Source of the DNA: Turritopsis dohrnii
Taxonomy: Eukaryota > Cnidaria > Hydrozoa > Anthoathecata > Oceaniidae
DNA length: 64,000 bases
Direction of reading: 5' to 3'
NCBI GenBank assembly: GCA_027922465.2
Contig: BQMF02000598.1
Location: 1-64,000 of the forward strand
Program-made: the position numbers and the translations under genes
Part shown: one piece after another, positions 24,059 through 35,519 of the stretch
Layout of the letters: every line of letters begins with the position of its first letter
Numbering within the stretch: the first letter of the stretch is position 1
The notes under the pieces: model-generated
Told to the model about the DNA's origin: nothing
Databases searched by the model: none
The model's input: the letters and a program-made list of their open reading frames with translations, nothing else

Positions 24059-24743
24059 TTGTTATTTTTCAAAAACAGTTGCTAAAAAAAGTTTTCAAAA
24101 CAAATTTGTATTGTAAATTATTATTTCACATGTAGGTTGATGAATGAAAAAGTTGGTTGTCACAGTGAAATCAAATGAAGGTTTATTTTGTTATTGCAAG
24201 TTGTATGTTTAGTGTCAGTACAGTAAATTATAAAAATTTATAAAAACAGGTCTCTCTAGGTCATTGTTTTATGAGATTATTATGTAACAATCCAATTCTG
24301 ATGATCAAATGTAACAAACAACCATTTTTATGATTTTTATAAAATACTTCATTTATTCATAACAGAAGGAACCTTTTTCTTCAACACACCTGAGGTTTCA
24401 ACAAGAAACACCAAGAAAAAAATCATAAAGCATTGGTGTCTTCAAGCCATGATCCCACAAATTATCTTTTGTTTTGTAGAATTCTGATGGAGTAATGACA
24501 ATCCTACTTTCATGGATGGTTGGTACTTTTTTGTATTCAAAATACTTGTAAACAAAAACTTAACAATCAACAATTAAATATTGGGAGCTTTGATTAATTA
24601 TATGGCGAAGAACAATAATATTACTCAAATATTTCCACAATTCATGGCTGAATAGCTGATATTTATTTATTTATTTATTTTATTGAGATTACTATTATGG
24701 ATATCACCTGGAATTTTTCCTGACATTTATCACAAATGGACTT

Positions 24744-24821
24744 ATCATTTGGTTTCACCAATTTATAAAGTTCATAATAATGAATGTATATGAACTTTAT
24801 AAATTGGTGAAACCAAATGAT
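24744..24821. repeat. Perfect 33-bp inverted repeat with 12-bp loop
   Basis: Arms at 24744-24776 and 24789-24821 are exact reverse complements (start ATCATTTGGTTTCACCAATT). No duplication of flanking bases is obvious. Perfect arms imply recent origin or conversion. Confidence 0.9.
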
Positions 24822-26640
24822 TAAAAAGAATATAGACTTTGTTATACTAAATTTGATTGAGCAAAAAATCTTGGAAATGAACTTGAACAATGTTTAAACA
24901 TACAAGGCTTTAGGGCTAGTTTCCATGAGTAACTTCCTGAAAAATTCCAGATAGTAAAAGTTATGACCAAAACATTTTGGAGATAGTGAAAAATTCCAGA
25001 TAGCAGAGTCTGTGAGAGTGAGGCATTTTATAAGGAGGTAGACCATAAAATTCTGAATGGAATTGAGATAGTGGGTGTTTTGAGATTTCGAATTAGGAGA
25101 GACAGCTTGGTAATTTGGGACACTTGACAAACTCTTTTTTCTTTTTAGGCATGGATCATCTTGTATCTCCGACGTTATATATTGTTGAACAAAATTATCT
25201 GCTGTAATGCATAGTATTGCAAACAAATTGTCACTTCAAGATTTAAATAGAATGAATTTATTCGGACTCTCATTTATTTTATAAAAGATGCTAATATATT
25301 AAGATATGATGTATGATTTGAAATCTTGCTTCCTCTGGTGTTTTTATTATGGTCCAGGCATTAAGAGTTTTGAGATACTTTATGGGGTGAATGTTGGGGA
25401 GAAAGTTTCATGTTTTCATGTTTTTGGTCATTTTTGGTAAGTCCCCACAAAAAGGACTGACATGCAGATTCGCTAAAATTTAACCCACGTAAAATTCACT
25501 TTTCCAGTTGAACGCAAAAGATTATTTTACGCAAAAGAGATTAAGAAAGTAAATACCTAAAATTTTGCGTTATTTTTCCTCGCAAAACTTTCTCCTAGCG
25601 AAACGTTCTCCCCGTAAAGTAGAAAAAATTAGTAACAAACTAGAAATATTAAACATGGACATATCATTTTTTACTATACACTTATAATGATTTTTTTTAT
25701 TTTGTTTTTTTTTAAGCTTCTACATAATTTTTTATTAAACCTATTAAATTCTGATACATATCAAGTATGAATTGATACATCGTTTTACTTTTAATTTCAA
25801 GTATTTGAAAGAAATACATCAAGAGTCACCCTGTGTTATTTAAACATTTAGTGCATGAAACGTTTGCAACTATTTTTGTCCTGGATTGTAGTTTCGATGG
25901 ATATTGTTGTGAAAAGATGCTCAAAGTGCAAGTGCAAGCATTAAACAGAAGAAAAACTCAATGATTTTGACTTGTTCACTATAACATACATGTAACAATA
26001 AATGATAAAAGAACATTATTCAACTGACATTATCATCAACCAAATTATCTTGGGGGTCAAAAAAGAGAGAAATATAGAAAAAACAGTATTAATTTTTGTG
26101 CATAATTTTGCTATGAAATTTTGTGCATTGCAGATTTTTTGTTTGGTGCATCTGTAACGAATGTCACACTGAGCAAAGATAAATTGACCATTTTGTGCTG
26201 CAAAGACGTTGCAGCATTAAATGAAAAAATGGAGCTGCTAACAATGTATTACACTCAATGAAGAATTTCAAATTCTGTTTAAAGCAAAGCTGTTCTCCAA
26301 AATGTTCTTGTTGGGCTGCATGATTCTAAAGGAGATTATTCAGCAGAGGATAATATCAAAAAGAAGTCTTGCTACATACAATTTATACACTTAGTGAGTT
26401 TGAAATAACATGGGCAGAGGAACTCGACCAGTCATACATTGTTGGATGTTATGGAGTATAAGCAAATCATATCCAGTCCAATGAGAACTATATTCCTTTT
26501 ATTCAGAAAGAAATTCTATTTTGTGATGCTTGCTACATTACACTTCAAAGGAAAAACATCATTTTACTTTTGAAATCTCGGCATATTTGGTTTGCAATCA
26601 ACTCTTTTTGTCTTGCTTGCTTTTGTCTTTTAGTATCTAG

Positions 26641-27937
26641 AATGGATCCTGTAGAAAAGACTTTAGAAAACTTTCGACACCACCCCAGCATAATTGCTAT
26701 AAATCAAAATGTAGAAATACATGATAGATTTGATTTTTCATATACAACTCCTGATCTTGTTTTCAAAGAAATACAAAACCTGAACTCTAAAAAGGCTGGT
26801 ACTTATAATAATATACCCACTAAAGTTTTAAAAAGTAATAATGACATATGTTCTATTTCTCTTTGTATATAATATTTGGAACTCTGAAGTGATGGACCAT
26901 AAGCATTTCTCGGATAAGTTAAAGGAAGCAGATATAACACCAGTATTTAAGAAAGGAGATGCCACACAGGCTAAAAATTATCGACCAGTAAGTGTACTGC
27001 CTACTGTATCTAAAGTCTTTGAAAGGCTTATCCCGAGTCAGTTGCTTCCATACATTGACAGCAATCTATCTCAGTTCTTGTGTGGTTATAGGAAAGGATT
27101 TAATACACAGGTTGCATTAATGAATTTGATTGAAAAATGGAGACTCACTCTTGATCAGAAGGGTTATGTGGGAGCTATATTGATGGATCTGTCTAAGGCC
27201 TTTGACACCATTGACCATGATCTTTTAATAGCCTAACTTTTTGCTTATGGAGTAAGCAAAGATAGTCTTAAAATTATCCAAAGTTATCTGTTAAACCGTA
27301 AACAAAGGATGGAAATTGAAAATTCATATAGTTCCTGGTCAGAGCTAGTGACTGGAGTACCTCAAGGGTCTATTGGGTCCAATTTTATTTAATATATATT
27401 TAAATGATATCTTTTTTATTTTGGAAAAGACAGATGTTTGTAATTTTGCTGATGACACAACACCTTCTGCCTGTTCCGATAACTTGAAGGATGTGCTTGA
27501 TAGACTGGAACATGATTCAATATTAGCTCTGTCATGGTTTGAAAATAATTATATGAAACTAAATACTGATAAATGTGCCTTAATTGTTGGTGGGAACAAA
27601 CATGAACACTCATGTGTGAAAATTGGTAACGATTTAATTTGGGAATCTCAGTCAGTTAAACTATTAGGTGTTAATATTGACTCTCAATTAAAATTTAATG
27701 ATCACGGCATGTATATCAAATATGTTTAACAGCAGGAAGGAAACTTAGTGTTCTTAGCAGAATGGCAAAATACTTAAGCTTGGATAAACGTAGAATCCTT
27801 TTTAAAGCATTCTTTGAATCTCAATTCCGTTACTGTCCCCTTGTGTGGATGTTTCATAGTCGAAAACTAAACAATAAAATAAATAACCTTCATGAAAGGT
27901 TAGTTTATGATGATAATATACAACATTTACTGAGTTA
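26641..27937 (+). pseudogene. LINE A (CR1/jockey-like) reverse transcriptase, 5' segment
   Basis: Reverse transcriptase blocks in order: LNSKKAGTYNNIPTKVLK; LKEADITPVFKKGD; NYRPVSVLPTVSKVFERL; LCGYRKGFNTQVAL; ILMDLSKAFDTIDHDLL; TGVPQGS; VCNFADDTTP (the FADD catalytic box); LLGVNIDSQLKFNDH; FESQFRYCPLVWMFHSR. Frameshifts or stops interrupt it near 26870, 27235, 27370 and 27725, so it is dead. Endonuclease and N-terminus are not visible (5'-truncated). LINE B interrupts it at 27937; the remainder lies at 31284-31328, 32744-33103 and 34616-34768. Confidence 0.88.
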
Positions 27938-30900
27938 CTTCTTCTAGCGTTCTAGTGTTGATTTACACGAATTCAAAACTCTATTTACTGCACTTAACAC
28001 TCTAAGCCATGAATCTACCCAATATTCTTATGAAGACTTTACAATCAGTAACTTTAACTGCAAGTACTATGACTGTGACAAGTTTCAATTGATTAAGAAT
28101 AAAATCTAAGTCTTTTTCTGCCTTCCACTTAAATATTGCTTCACTAAATTCCCATTTCGAAGAGCTCCATACACTTTTACTTAGCCTTAAGCATCATTTT
28201 GGTATTATTGCTATAACTGAAACTAGATTTAAATCTGCTTTTCCTCCTATAAATTTTTCACTTCCTAACTACTCTCATAAATACACACTCCAACTGATTC
28301 TTCAGCTGGAGGTGCTCTACTATACATCTCAAGCAATCTCTCATATAAACCTCGCAATGATGTAGCAAAGATATTATATAAATCTAAACAGCTTGAATCG
28401 GTGTTTGTTGAAATAACCCAAGGAAAAAAAGGCAACATACTGGTTGCCTCAATTTACAAACATCCTCTGATGCCTATTCAGGAATTTAATTCTGACTATT
28501 TAACTCCTCTTCTGGAGAAAGCGTGCAAGAAAAATAAAACCTTAATTTTGTTGGGTGACTTTAACATTGAGAGAATCGGCTATATAGATTTATTGAACTC
28601 TGAAAAATCTCAGTGCTCCAGTTTTTTAGACATTCTTGGTTCCTATTCTCTTTCCCCCACTATTCTCTTTCCTACCAGGATAACAAATTCATCAAAATCT
28701 CTCATTGACAATATTTAAGCTTATTACAGGTAATTTAGTTTGTAGCATCTCTGATCATCTTCCGCAATTTATATTTCTTCTCAACTCTGAAAAGTCAAAC
28801 CCCACAAATACTACTACCTACAAGCGTGATTGGTCAAAATTCGATCAAGAAAATTTTATGCTAGACTATTTTGATATTGGTTGGGATTGTAAACTTGAAC
28901 TATCTGCTGGTAATGACGTCAATACCTCTTGAAATATTTTATACCACTACTATGAATTTAGTAGATCAACATGTGCCTCTCATCAAACTGACCAAGAAAC
29001 AAATTAAATTTTTATCAAAACCCTGGATAACTCCAGGAATTAAGAAGTCTATGTCAACCAGAGATAGACTTCTCAAAAAATTTGTTAAAACTAATGATCC
29101 ATCTTTAAAATCTTCTCTTCACTTACAATACAAGCGTTACAGAAACCAAATTGTCTCATTGTGTAGAATAAGTAAGAAAAGTTATTATTCTGAGTACTTT
29201 AATTCCAATATCAATAACATTAAAAATATCTGGAAAGGGGTGAAAGAAATAATATCTGTTAGCTCCTCCTCTAATCTCAATTCTTATTCGATATCTGTTA
29301 ATCGTGACGTCACCTCTGACCCTTCTACTGTTGCCAATGCATTCAATGATTACTTCTCCTCTGTTGCTGATACTATAAGGGCTTCAATCCCCTATACCTC
29401 AAAACATTTTTCTCAATACTTAAAAAGCCCTAACCATTTCATGGAATCATTCAATATATCTCCTGTAACCGCTGACGAGGTTGCAAAGCTTATTAATTCT
29501 TTATCTGATAATAAAGCAAACGGTCCTTATAGTATTGTAAACAACATTCTTAAACTTCTCAAATTTGAAATCTCACATCCACTACATAAAATTTTTAATC
29601 TTTCCTTCTCTACTGGTGTCTTTCCTACTCTTTTAAAAACCTCTGCTGTTACTCCTGTTTTCAAAAAGGGATCTCCCCTGGAAGTCTCCAACTACCAACC
29701 AATATCTCTTCTATCTAACATTGACAAAATTCTTGAAAAATTAATGTACTCACGTCTCATAATGTTTCTTGAAAAACACAACACCTTGTATGAGAGACAA
29801 TTTGGCTTCCGCAAAAACTATTCTACTTCACATGCTTTAATAAGCATCACTGAACGTATCCGCTCAGCTCTAGACCAGGGTCAGTTTGCTGTTGGGGTAT
29901 TTGTTGATCTACAGAAAGCATTTGACACTGTGGACCATGAAATTCTATGTCAAAAACTATTGTATTATAGTGTTATAGGAACTGCCAATAGATGGATCAG
30001 GACCTATCTCTCTCAGAGAACACAGTTTGTGAAAATCTCAAACTTGAATTCAACACTTAAATTAATTAAATATGGGGTTCCACAAGGTTCCGTCTTGGGA
30101 CCACTTTTGTTTCTTCTCTATATCAATGATCTTCACCAAGCCCTTGCATTCTCAAAAGTTTACCATTTTGCTGACGATACTAATCTTCTTCACTTTAGTC
30201 ACTCACTTAAATCTATCAACAAGAAGGTCCACATAGACCTAAAGCTTCTCGTTCATTGGCTCAACGCCAATAAAATATCTCTAAACACAAGCAAAACTGA
30301 GTTTGTTCTTTTCAAATCCAAATGTAAACCATCTAATTTTAACCTAAGACTTAAGATTAATGGGAAAAGACTTCAGCCAAGTGAACATATTAAATATCTT
30401 GGAGTACACTTGGATCTAAACTTAAACTGGAAAAAAGCATACTGATGCTCTTTCCATGAAACTTCGTAGGGCTAATGGTGCCCTCTGTAAAATCCGATAC
30501 TTTGTTCCTCATTTCGTTCTTCTTTCTATTTATCATGCTATCTTCTCATCTCACTTACGCTATGGTTGCCAGGTCTGGGCTCAACAAGAATCTTTTATCA
30601 CTAAACATATCCTCCTACTTCAAAAATCTGCTGCTCGTATTATCACATTCTCTCCTCATCTCACCCCTTCCAAACCTCTTTTTGCTAAACTTGGTTTTCT
30701 TACTATCTTTGATCTCGTCAAAACCTGCAATGTATTATTCATACATCAGCCCTCAATCATCAGTTACCTCGTCACATTCAGAGTACTATCAAATTTTCTA
30801 AGCTATCACATGAATTTAATACTAGAGGAAAGTCAATGGGCACTTTATCTAAACCCTTAGTCAATATTAAATCCTTTGGAATACACTCTATTACCTACCA

Positions 30901-31283
30901 ATCCATAACTTGTTGGAATTTTTTCCAATCTACTTTTAGACACTTGGAACTAAGTTCCATACCTCTAAGCCAACTAAAAAACCTTGTCAGTGGTTTCTTC
31001 TTATCACAGTACGCAGACAGTATCTAATAATTGAGCAATTTTTTTATTTATTTTTTTTTTTCTTTTTGTTTTTTGTTTGTTTATTTGTTTGTTTTTTCTT
31101 GCATTTTAGTGTATGGTTTTTTTGTTTAACTTATGTTAATGTATTTGTATTATTTATTTTGGTGGCCACTCCCTCTGTTTAGATAAGCCTAATTGGGATG
31201 GTCTCCAGTCAAATTGTATTTTTCTTAGCATCTTAGAATTCCTTTTGTTGACAAATAAATATCATTCATTCATTCATTCATTC
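27938..31283 (+). pseudogene. LINE B (CR1/jockey-like), near full-length ORF2, frameshifted
   Basis: Inserted into LINE A with AGTTA on both sides (27933-27937, 31284-31288). Order: N-terminal linker (YYDCDKFQL); apurinic-type endonuclease (FHLNIASLNSHFEEL, IIAITETRF, LILLGDFNIE); RT ORF open at 28871-30445 with TPVFKKGSPLEVSNYQPISL, FVDLQKAFDTVDHE, YGVPQGSVLGPLLF and YHFADDTNLL; thumb/C-terminal part (LRYGCQVWAQQE; SFGIHSITYQSITCWN). Frameshifts near 28300, 28710, 28880, 30440 and 30790. The 3' UTR carries GGTGGCCACTCCC and GGGATGGTCTCC and ends in an ATTC microsatellite. The same UTR words occur in the LINE tail at 3275-3708. Confidence 0.9.
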
Positions 31284-31328
31284 AGTTATTAGTAAAAGAT
31301 GGTAGTGTCACAGTACACCACAGAAATA
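31284..31328 (+). pseudogene. LINE A, second segment (45 bp)
   Basis: Reads LLVKDGSVTVHHRN, the LINE A ORF2 stretch that follows directly on the piece before LINE B. It ends at the TA where DNA transposon copy 1 is inserted. Confidence 0.85.
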
Positions 31329-32743
31329 CAGTAAAGTGGGGCGACTTGAAACACCCGGGGTGACTTGAAACAGCGTCAAAAAAACGTTATTTCTCATGAA
31401 ATAATGAATGAAACTCCGAATTTTTTTCAGATTCCGTTCGGAGACTATCTAGCGCAACATTTGATAGAAAAATTTCATTAATCAAGGAAGTTCTTCGGAA
31501 GCTGAAGATGAACAAAGCGCTGAAAATCAGTACCCCTGTAAAATAGCACGTCACGGCGATACAGCATATCGCCAAATATAATTTTTTTTACAGTTGTAAA
31601 ATAGAAAGGTCAAAGGGAGTAATTCCAGAATGTTATCAAAGAATATTTAAAATTGACAGAAATAATGCCATTAAAATGTTTCATTTTTTCACTCGATACA
31701 CTTCGTCTCTTTGATTATTGCATAAATATTCTTATCAATTATGATGCCATCAAATTGATGTGTGATAAAGTTCAGCCGATGGAGTTTCAAAGGCGGTATA
31801 AGTCATTTGGTAATTATTATAAGTTCCATTAATAGAAAGGGTCAATAATCTAATAATTGAACCTCAATAGACTCGTTTTATTAAGTATCATAACTGAATA
31901 ATCAGAATTCTGAACAAATCGGTGCTACAATTATATCCTCCGTTCAAAGCTATGGGCACACCATACTTATTGTGAAATTGGCGATAGACGGGCTGCATGT
32001 TGTTACTTTTACAATTTCATACTTAACCTCGTTACCAGGGCTTCTTCTTGCCTTTTTGATATATGGACGCCGTTTCATACTCCATATACATGTCATATGC
32101 AATGGTGCAATAAATCCGCGTAATCCGGATGAAATGATGAAGCGCTTGTGTGGAAAAAACAAAGATCAATTTCTAAGTGACATCTCTATCGAAATGGTAA
32201 AGGAAGTATATCCTAAACTAAGAGAAGCACGAAAAAGAAAGTTGGATACTCTGAAACAGGAATTTTAAAGTTTTAAGTAAGTACAGTCGTGTAAACTAGC
32301 TATAAATTCAAATTCATCTTGCCTGCTTTCAATATTGTTTCTGAAACAATTACGTTATCACACGCTTAATGATTTTAATGGCTTCAGATAATTTATTTTT
32401 TACAATGTTTTACCATTCTGAAATTTTGAGTTTTCAAAATTTACTAACACTCTCCATCACTTAATAAAAATTAAACTTGCAATAACAAATTATTTTAATT
32501 TATGTTTTATACGCAAGTAATCGTAGATCACACATTTTCTGTTTTGGCGCTCTATACAACAACATTTTTGTGCAAACAGCACTGTTTCAAGTCACCCCCA
32601 CACGATAAATTTCAGTAGGTGTACTTTGTGAAGCAATAATTTGAGATGGCATGCATCAATTAGTTTGAACACTTCGTTATCTGAAAGACAAAAGATGAAT
32701 GGACCTTTTTTCAAAATATCATAGTAATTACCCCGTTTTACGG
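31329..32743. mobile_element. TA-flanked DNA transposon, copy 1 (1415 bp)
   Basis: Starts CAGTAAAGTGGGGCGACTTG and ends ...CCCCGTTTTACGG. TA lies on both sides (31327-31328, 32744-32745). Removing it with one TA restores the LINE A reading HHRNIQQIAIAMFK exactly, so the boundaries are certain. Internally it aligns with copy 2 along its length but lacks a stretch just before the right end. One open stretch (31972-32268) ends in EVYPKLREARKRKLDTLKQ; most frames are broken. A decayed match to the CAACCTCG/CCAGGG palindrome family lies near 32020-32060. Confidence 0.9.
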
Positions 32744-33103
32744 TATTCAGCAGATAGCTATTGCCATGTTTAAGATTAAACAAGGCCTGTTTCCTGGTAA
32801 TATGAATGATTTATTTCTTCAAAAAAGCAGGTCCAATACAGATTTTATATCCCTTACTGTTAGAACCGAGTCTGATGGGAAAAAGTCAATTTGGTATTTT
32901 GGAACAAAAATTTGGAATACTCTACCATATCAATTAAAAAATATTCAATCCTTGGTAAGCTACACTTCCAAACAGTGATAAAGAGCTGGGTACCACAGAT
33001 CTGTCCATGTAGTCTTTGCTTGAATTATGAGTCTCAGTTAGGGTTTATTAACATTTTTGAGTGAATGATTATATCTAGAGATGTATATAGTTTAAAGGCT
33101 ATA
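32744..33103 (+). pseudogene. LINE A, third segment (ORF2 C-terminus and 3' UTR)
   Basis: Reads IQQIAIAMFKIKQGLFPGN, then RTESDGKKSIWYFGTKIWN and LPYQLKNIQSL, the conserved C-terminal block of this LINE type. A decayed C-terminal CPCSLCLNYE block and 3' UTR follow. Copy 2 of the DNA transposon interrupts it at TA 33102-33103. Confidence 0.85.
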
Positions 33104-34615
33104 CCGTAAAGCGGGGTGACTTGAAACACCCGGGGTGACTTGAAACAGCGTTGAAAAAACGTTATTTCTCATGAAATAATGAATGAAACTCCGATTTTTT
33201 TTCAGATTCCGTTCGGAGACTATCTAGCGCAACATTCGATGGAAAAAGTTTTTCAATCAAGGAAGTTCTTCGGGAGCTGAAGATGAAAAAAGCGCCGAAA
33301 ATCAGTACTGCTGTAAAATAGCACGTCATGGTGATATAGCATATCGCCAAATATATATTTCTTTGCATTTGTAAAATAGAAAGGTCAAATGGCGTAATTC
33401 CAAAATTTTATTGAAAAATGTTTAAAATTGAAAGAGATATATCCCATTAAAATGATTCGTTTTTTTTCACTCGATACACTTCGTCTCTTCGATTATTGCA
33501 TAAATATTCTTATCAATTATGATGTAATCGAATCATTGATGTGTGATAAAGTTCAGCCGATGGAGTTTCAAAGGTGGTATAAGTCATTTGGCAATTATTA
33601 TAAGTTCCATAATAGAAAGGGTCAATAATCTAAGAATTGAACCTCAATAGACTCGTTTTACTAAGTACCATAACTGAATACTAATCAGAATTCTGAACAA
33701 ATCGGTGCTGCAATTATATCCTCCGTTCAAGGCTATGGGCACACCATACTTATTGTGAAATTGGCGATAGACGGGCTGCATGTTGTTACTTCTACAATTT
33801 CATACTTAACCTCGTTACCGGGGCTTCTTCTTGCCTTTTTGATATATGGACCCCGTTTCATACTCCATACATGTCATATGCAATGGCGCAATAAATTCGC
33901 GTAATCCGGATGAAATGAAGAAGCGCTTGTGTGGAAAAAACAAAGACGATGGATCAATTTCTAAGTGACATTTCTATTGAAATGGTAAAGTAAATATATC
34001 CTAAACTAAGAGAAGCACGAAAAAGAAAGTTGGATACTCTGAAACAGGAATTTTATTATACATAATTCAATTTACAAGTTTTAAAGTAAGTACAGTCGTG
34101 TAAACTAGCTATAAATTCAAATTCATCTTGCCTGCTTTCGATATTGTTTCTGAAACAATTACGTTATCACACGCTTAATGATTTTAATGGCTTCAGATAA
34201 CTTATTTTTTACAATGTTTTACCATTCTGAAATTTTGAGTTTTCAAAATTTACTAACACTCTCCATCGCTTAATAAAAATGAAACTGGCAATAACAAATT
34301 ATTTTAATTTATGTTTTATACGCAAGTAATCGTAGATCACGCGTTTTCTGTTTTGGCGCTCTATACAACAACATTTTTGTGCAAACAGCACTGTTTCAAG
34401 TCACCCCCGCACGATAAATTTCAGTAGGTGTACTTTGTGAAGCAATAACTTGAGGTGGTGTGCATCAATTAGTTTGAACACTTCGTTATCTGAAAGACAA
34501 AAGATGAATGGACCTTTTTTCAAAATTTCATAGTAATTACTTTCTTAGATTAAAAGTTATGAGCAAATCTTTTCAAAAAACGGCGAATTTTGTTTCAAGT
34601 CACCCCGTTTTACGG
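33104..34615. mobile_element. TA-flanked DNA transposon, copy 2 (1512 bp)
   Basis: The termini are 24-bp inverted repeats with one mismatch (CCGTAAAGCGGGGTGACTTG... at the left). TA on both sides (33102-33103, 34616-34617). The motif GGGGTGACTTGAAAC is present twice at the left end (33114-33143 region) and again in inverted form twice near the right end (about 34385-34405 and 34592-34606). TA target and short ends suggest the Tc1/mariner superfamily. No intact transposase: residual open pieces are short. Confidence 0.88.
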
Positions 34616-34768
34616 TACACATCTAGTTCTAGTTTAGTTTTTGTTTATATTCGGTATTATTAGACCCAGTGTATCTTATATATGCTGTGGCTTTTATGCT
34701 TGCACAAATATACTTGCGTTGTATTTTATTATATTACCGAATTGAAATAAAGAAAAAAAATTTTTTTT
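34616..34768 (+). pseudogene. LINE A, 3' UTR end and poly-A
   Basis: The 3' UTR resumes after copy 2 and ends GAATTGAAATAAAGAAAAAA, a polyadenylation-like signal and A tail. This closes the split LINE. Confidence 0.7.
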
Positions 34769-35519
34769 TCTGCCCTCCCCCTGTGTCACAGGTGTCCCTC
34801 CTGCCTGGCGCCCTCTAGTCTGAGGGTATTCCGTTTTTTAGTTTACTGCGGTTATGCAGTTGTTGGGTACTATTCCTATTCCACACATTATTGGATAAGA
34901 AAGTCTAGAAAACAAAAATTGATAAAGAAAAAAATCACAATATACTTTTCCAACTGACTTGTTCATTTTTTCACTCTTCTTGTTTTGTTTACCCTTTATC
35001 TTTACCATGTGCACGCGGAGCACAAAAAAAGACTTGTTTGCTTAGTCAGCAACTAATGAATCAGCAAACACTGAGAGAAGAGAAGCACACAACACAAGAG
35101 AAGAGTATTATGGTTTGATGACTTCGCATTTCTTTTGATGCAATTTATAATATTATAAGATCCAATGATCCAACTTTTTCTTTTCTGCTGGAGTTGAGGA
35201 ATATGAAACCTTTACAGGTTACCTTTATAGATGAGTTTCCAAGTAGTTGTAGCTATGTGGCAGAAGAGAGAATTATTAGAGGTGTTTGTGTTATATTCAA
35301 ATCTGCATACAAGAAAAGTTGAGTGTCCATTTCAGTTATTCTATAAGAAATATGAATTAAGTGATTTATACTGTTTATAAATGCCTGTGTTCTTTTCTCA
35401 ATTTTTTTTAATTTTTCACAACATAAAACATTATATATTAATCAGCACCCCACTCGCAGTTAGGTCTATCAGTCTATATTTCATGCTAATACATACTCTA
35501 TCAATAAATACGAAACATG
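34769..35519. other. Noncoding stretch between LINE A and LINE C
   Basis: A short GC-richer block (34775-34830, CCCTCCCCCTGTGTCACAGG...) then AT-rich sequence. No gene or repeat I can name. Confidence 0.5.

Larger units (their letters stand above)
23757..26640. other. Noncoding region between RAD17 and the LINE cluster
   Basis: Expected to hold the first exon and promoter of RAD17, but no ATG exon could be identified. Contains two hairpins (24011-24058; 24744-24821), an ATTT run near 24660-24680, and AT-rich sequence. A minus-strand ORF (24894-25226) has no recognisable domain. 25900-26560 shows no supported gene; the LINE may begin there in decayed form. Confidence 0.45.

Noticed and set aside
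24894..25226. 110-aa minus-strand ORF as a RAD17 5' exon or a separate gene
   Set aside because: No RAD17-like sequence, no start context or splice sites tying it to the gene, no recognisable domain.
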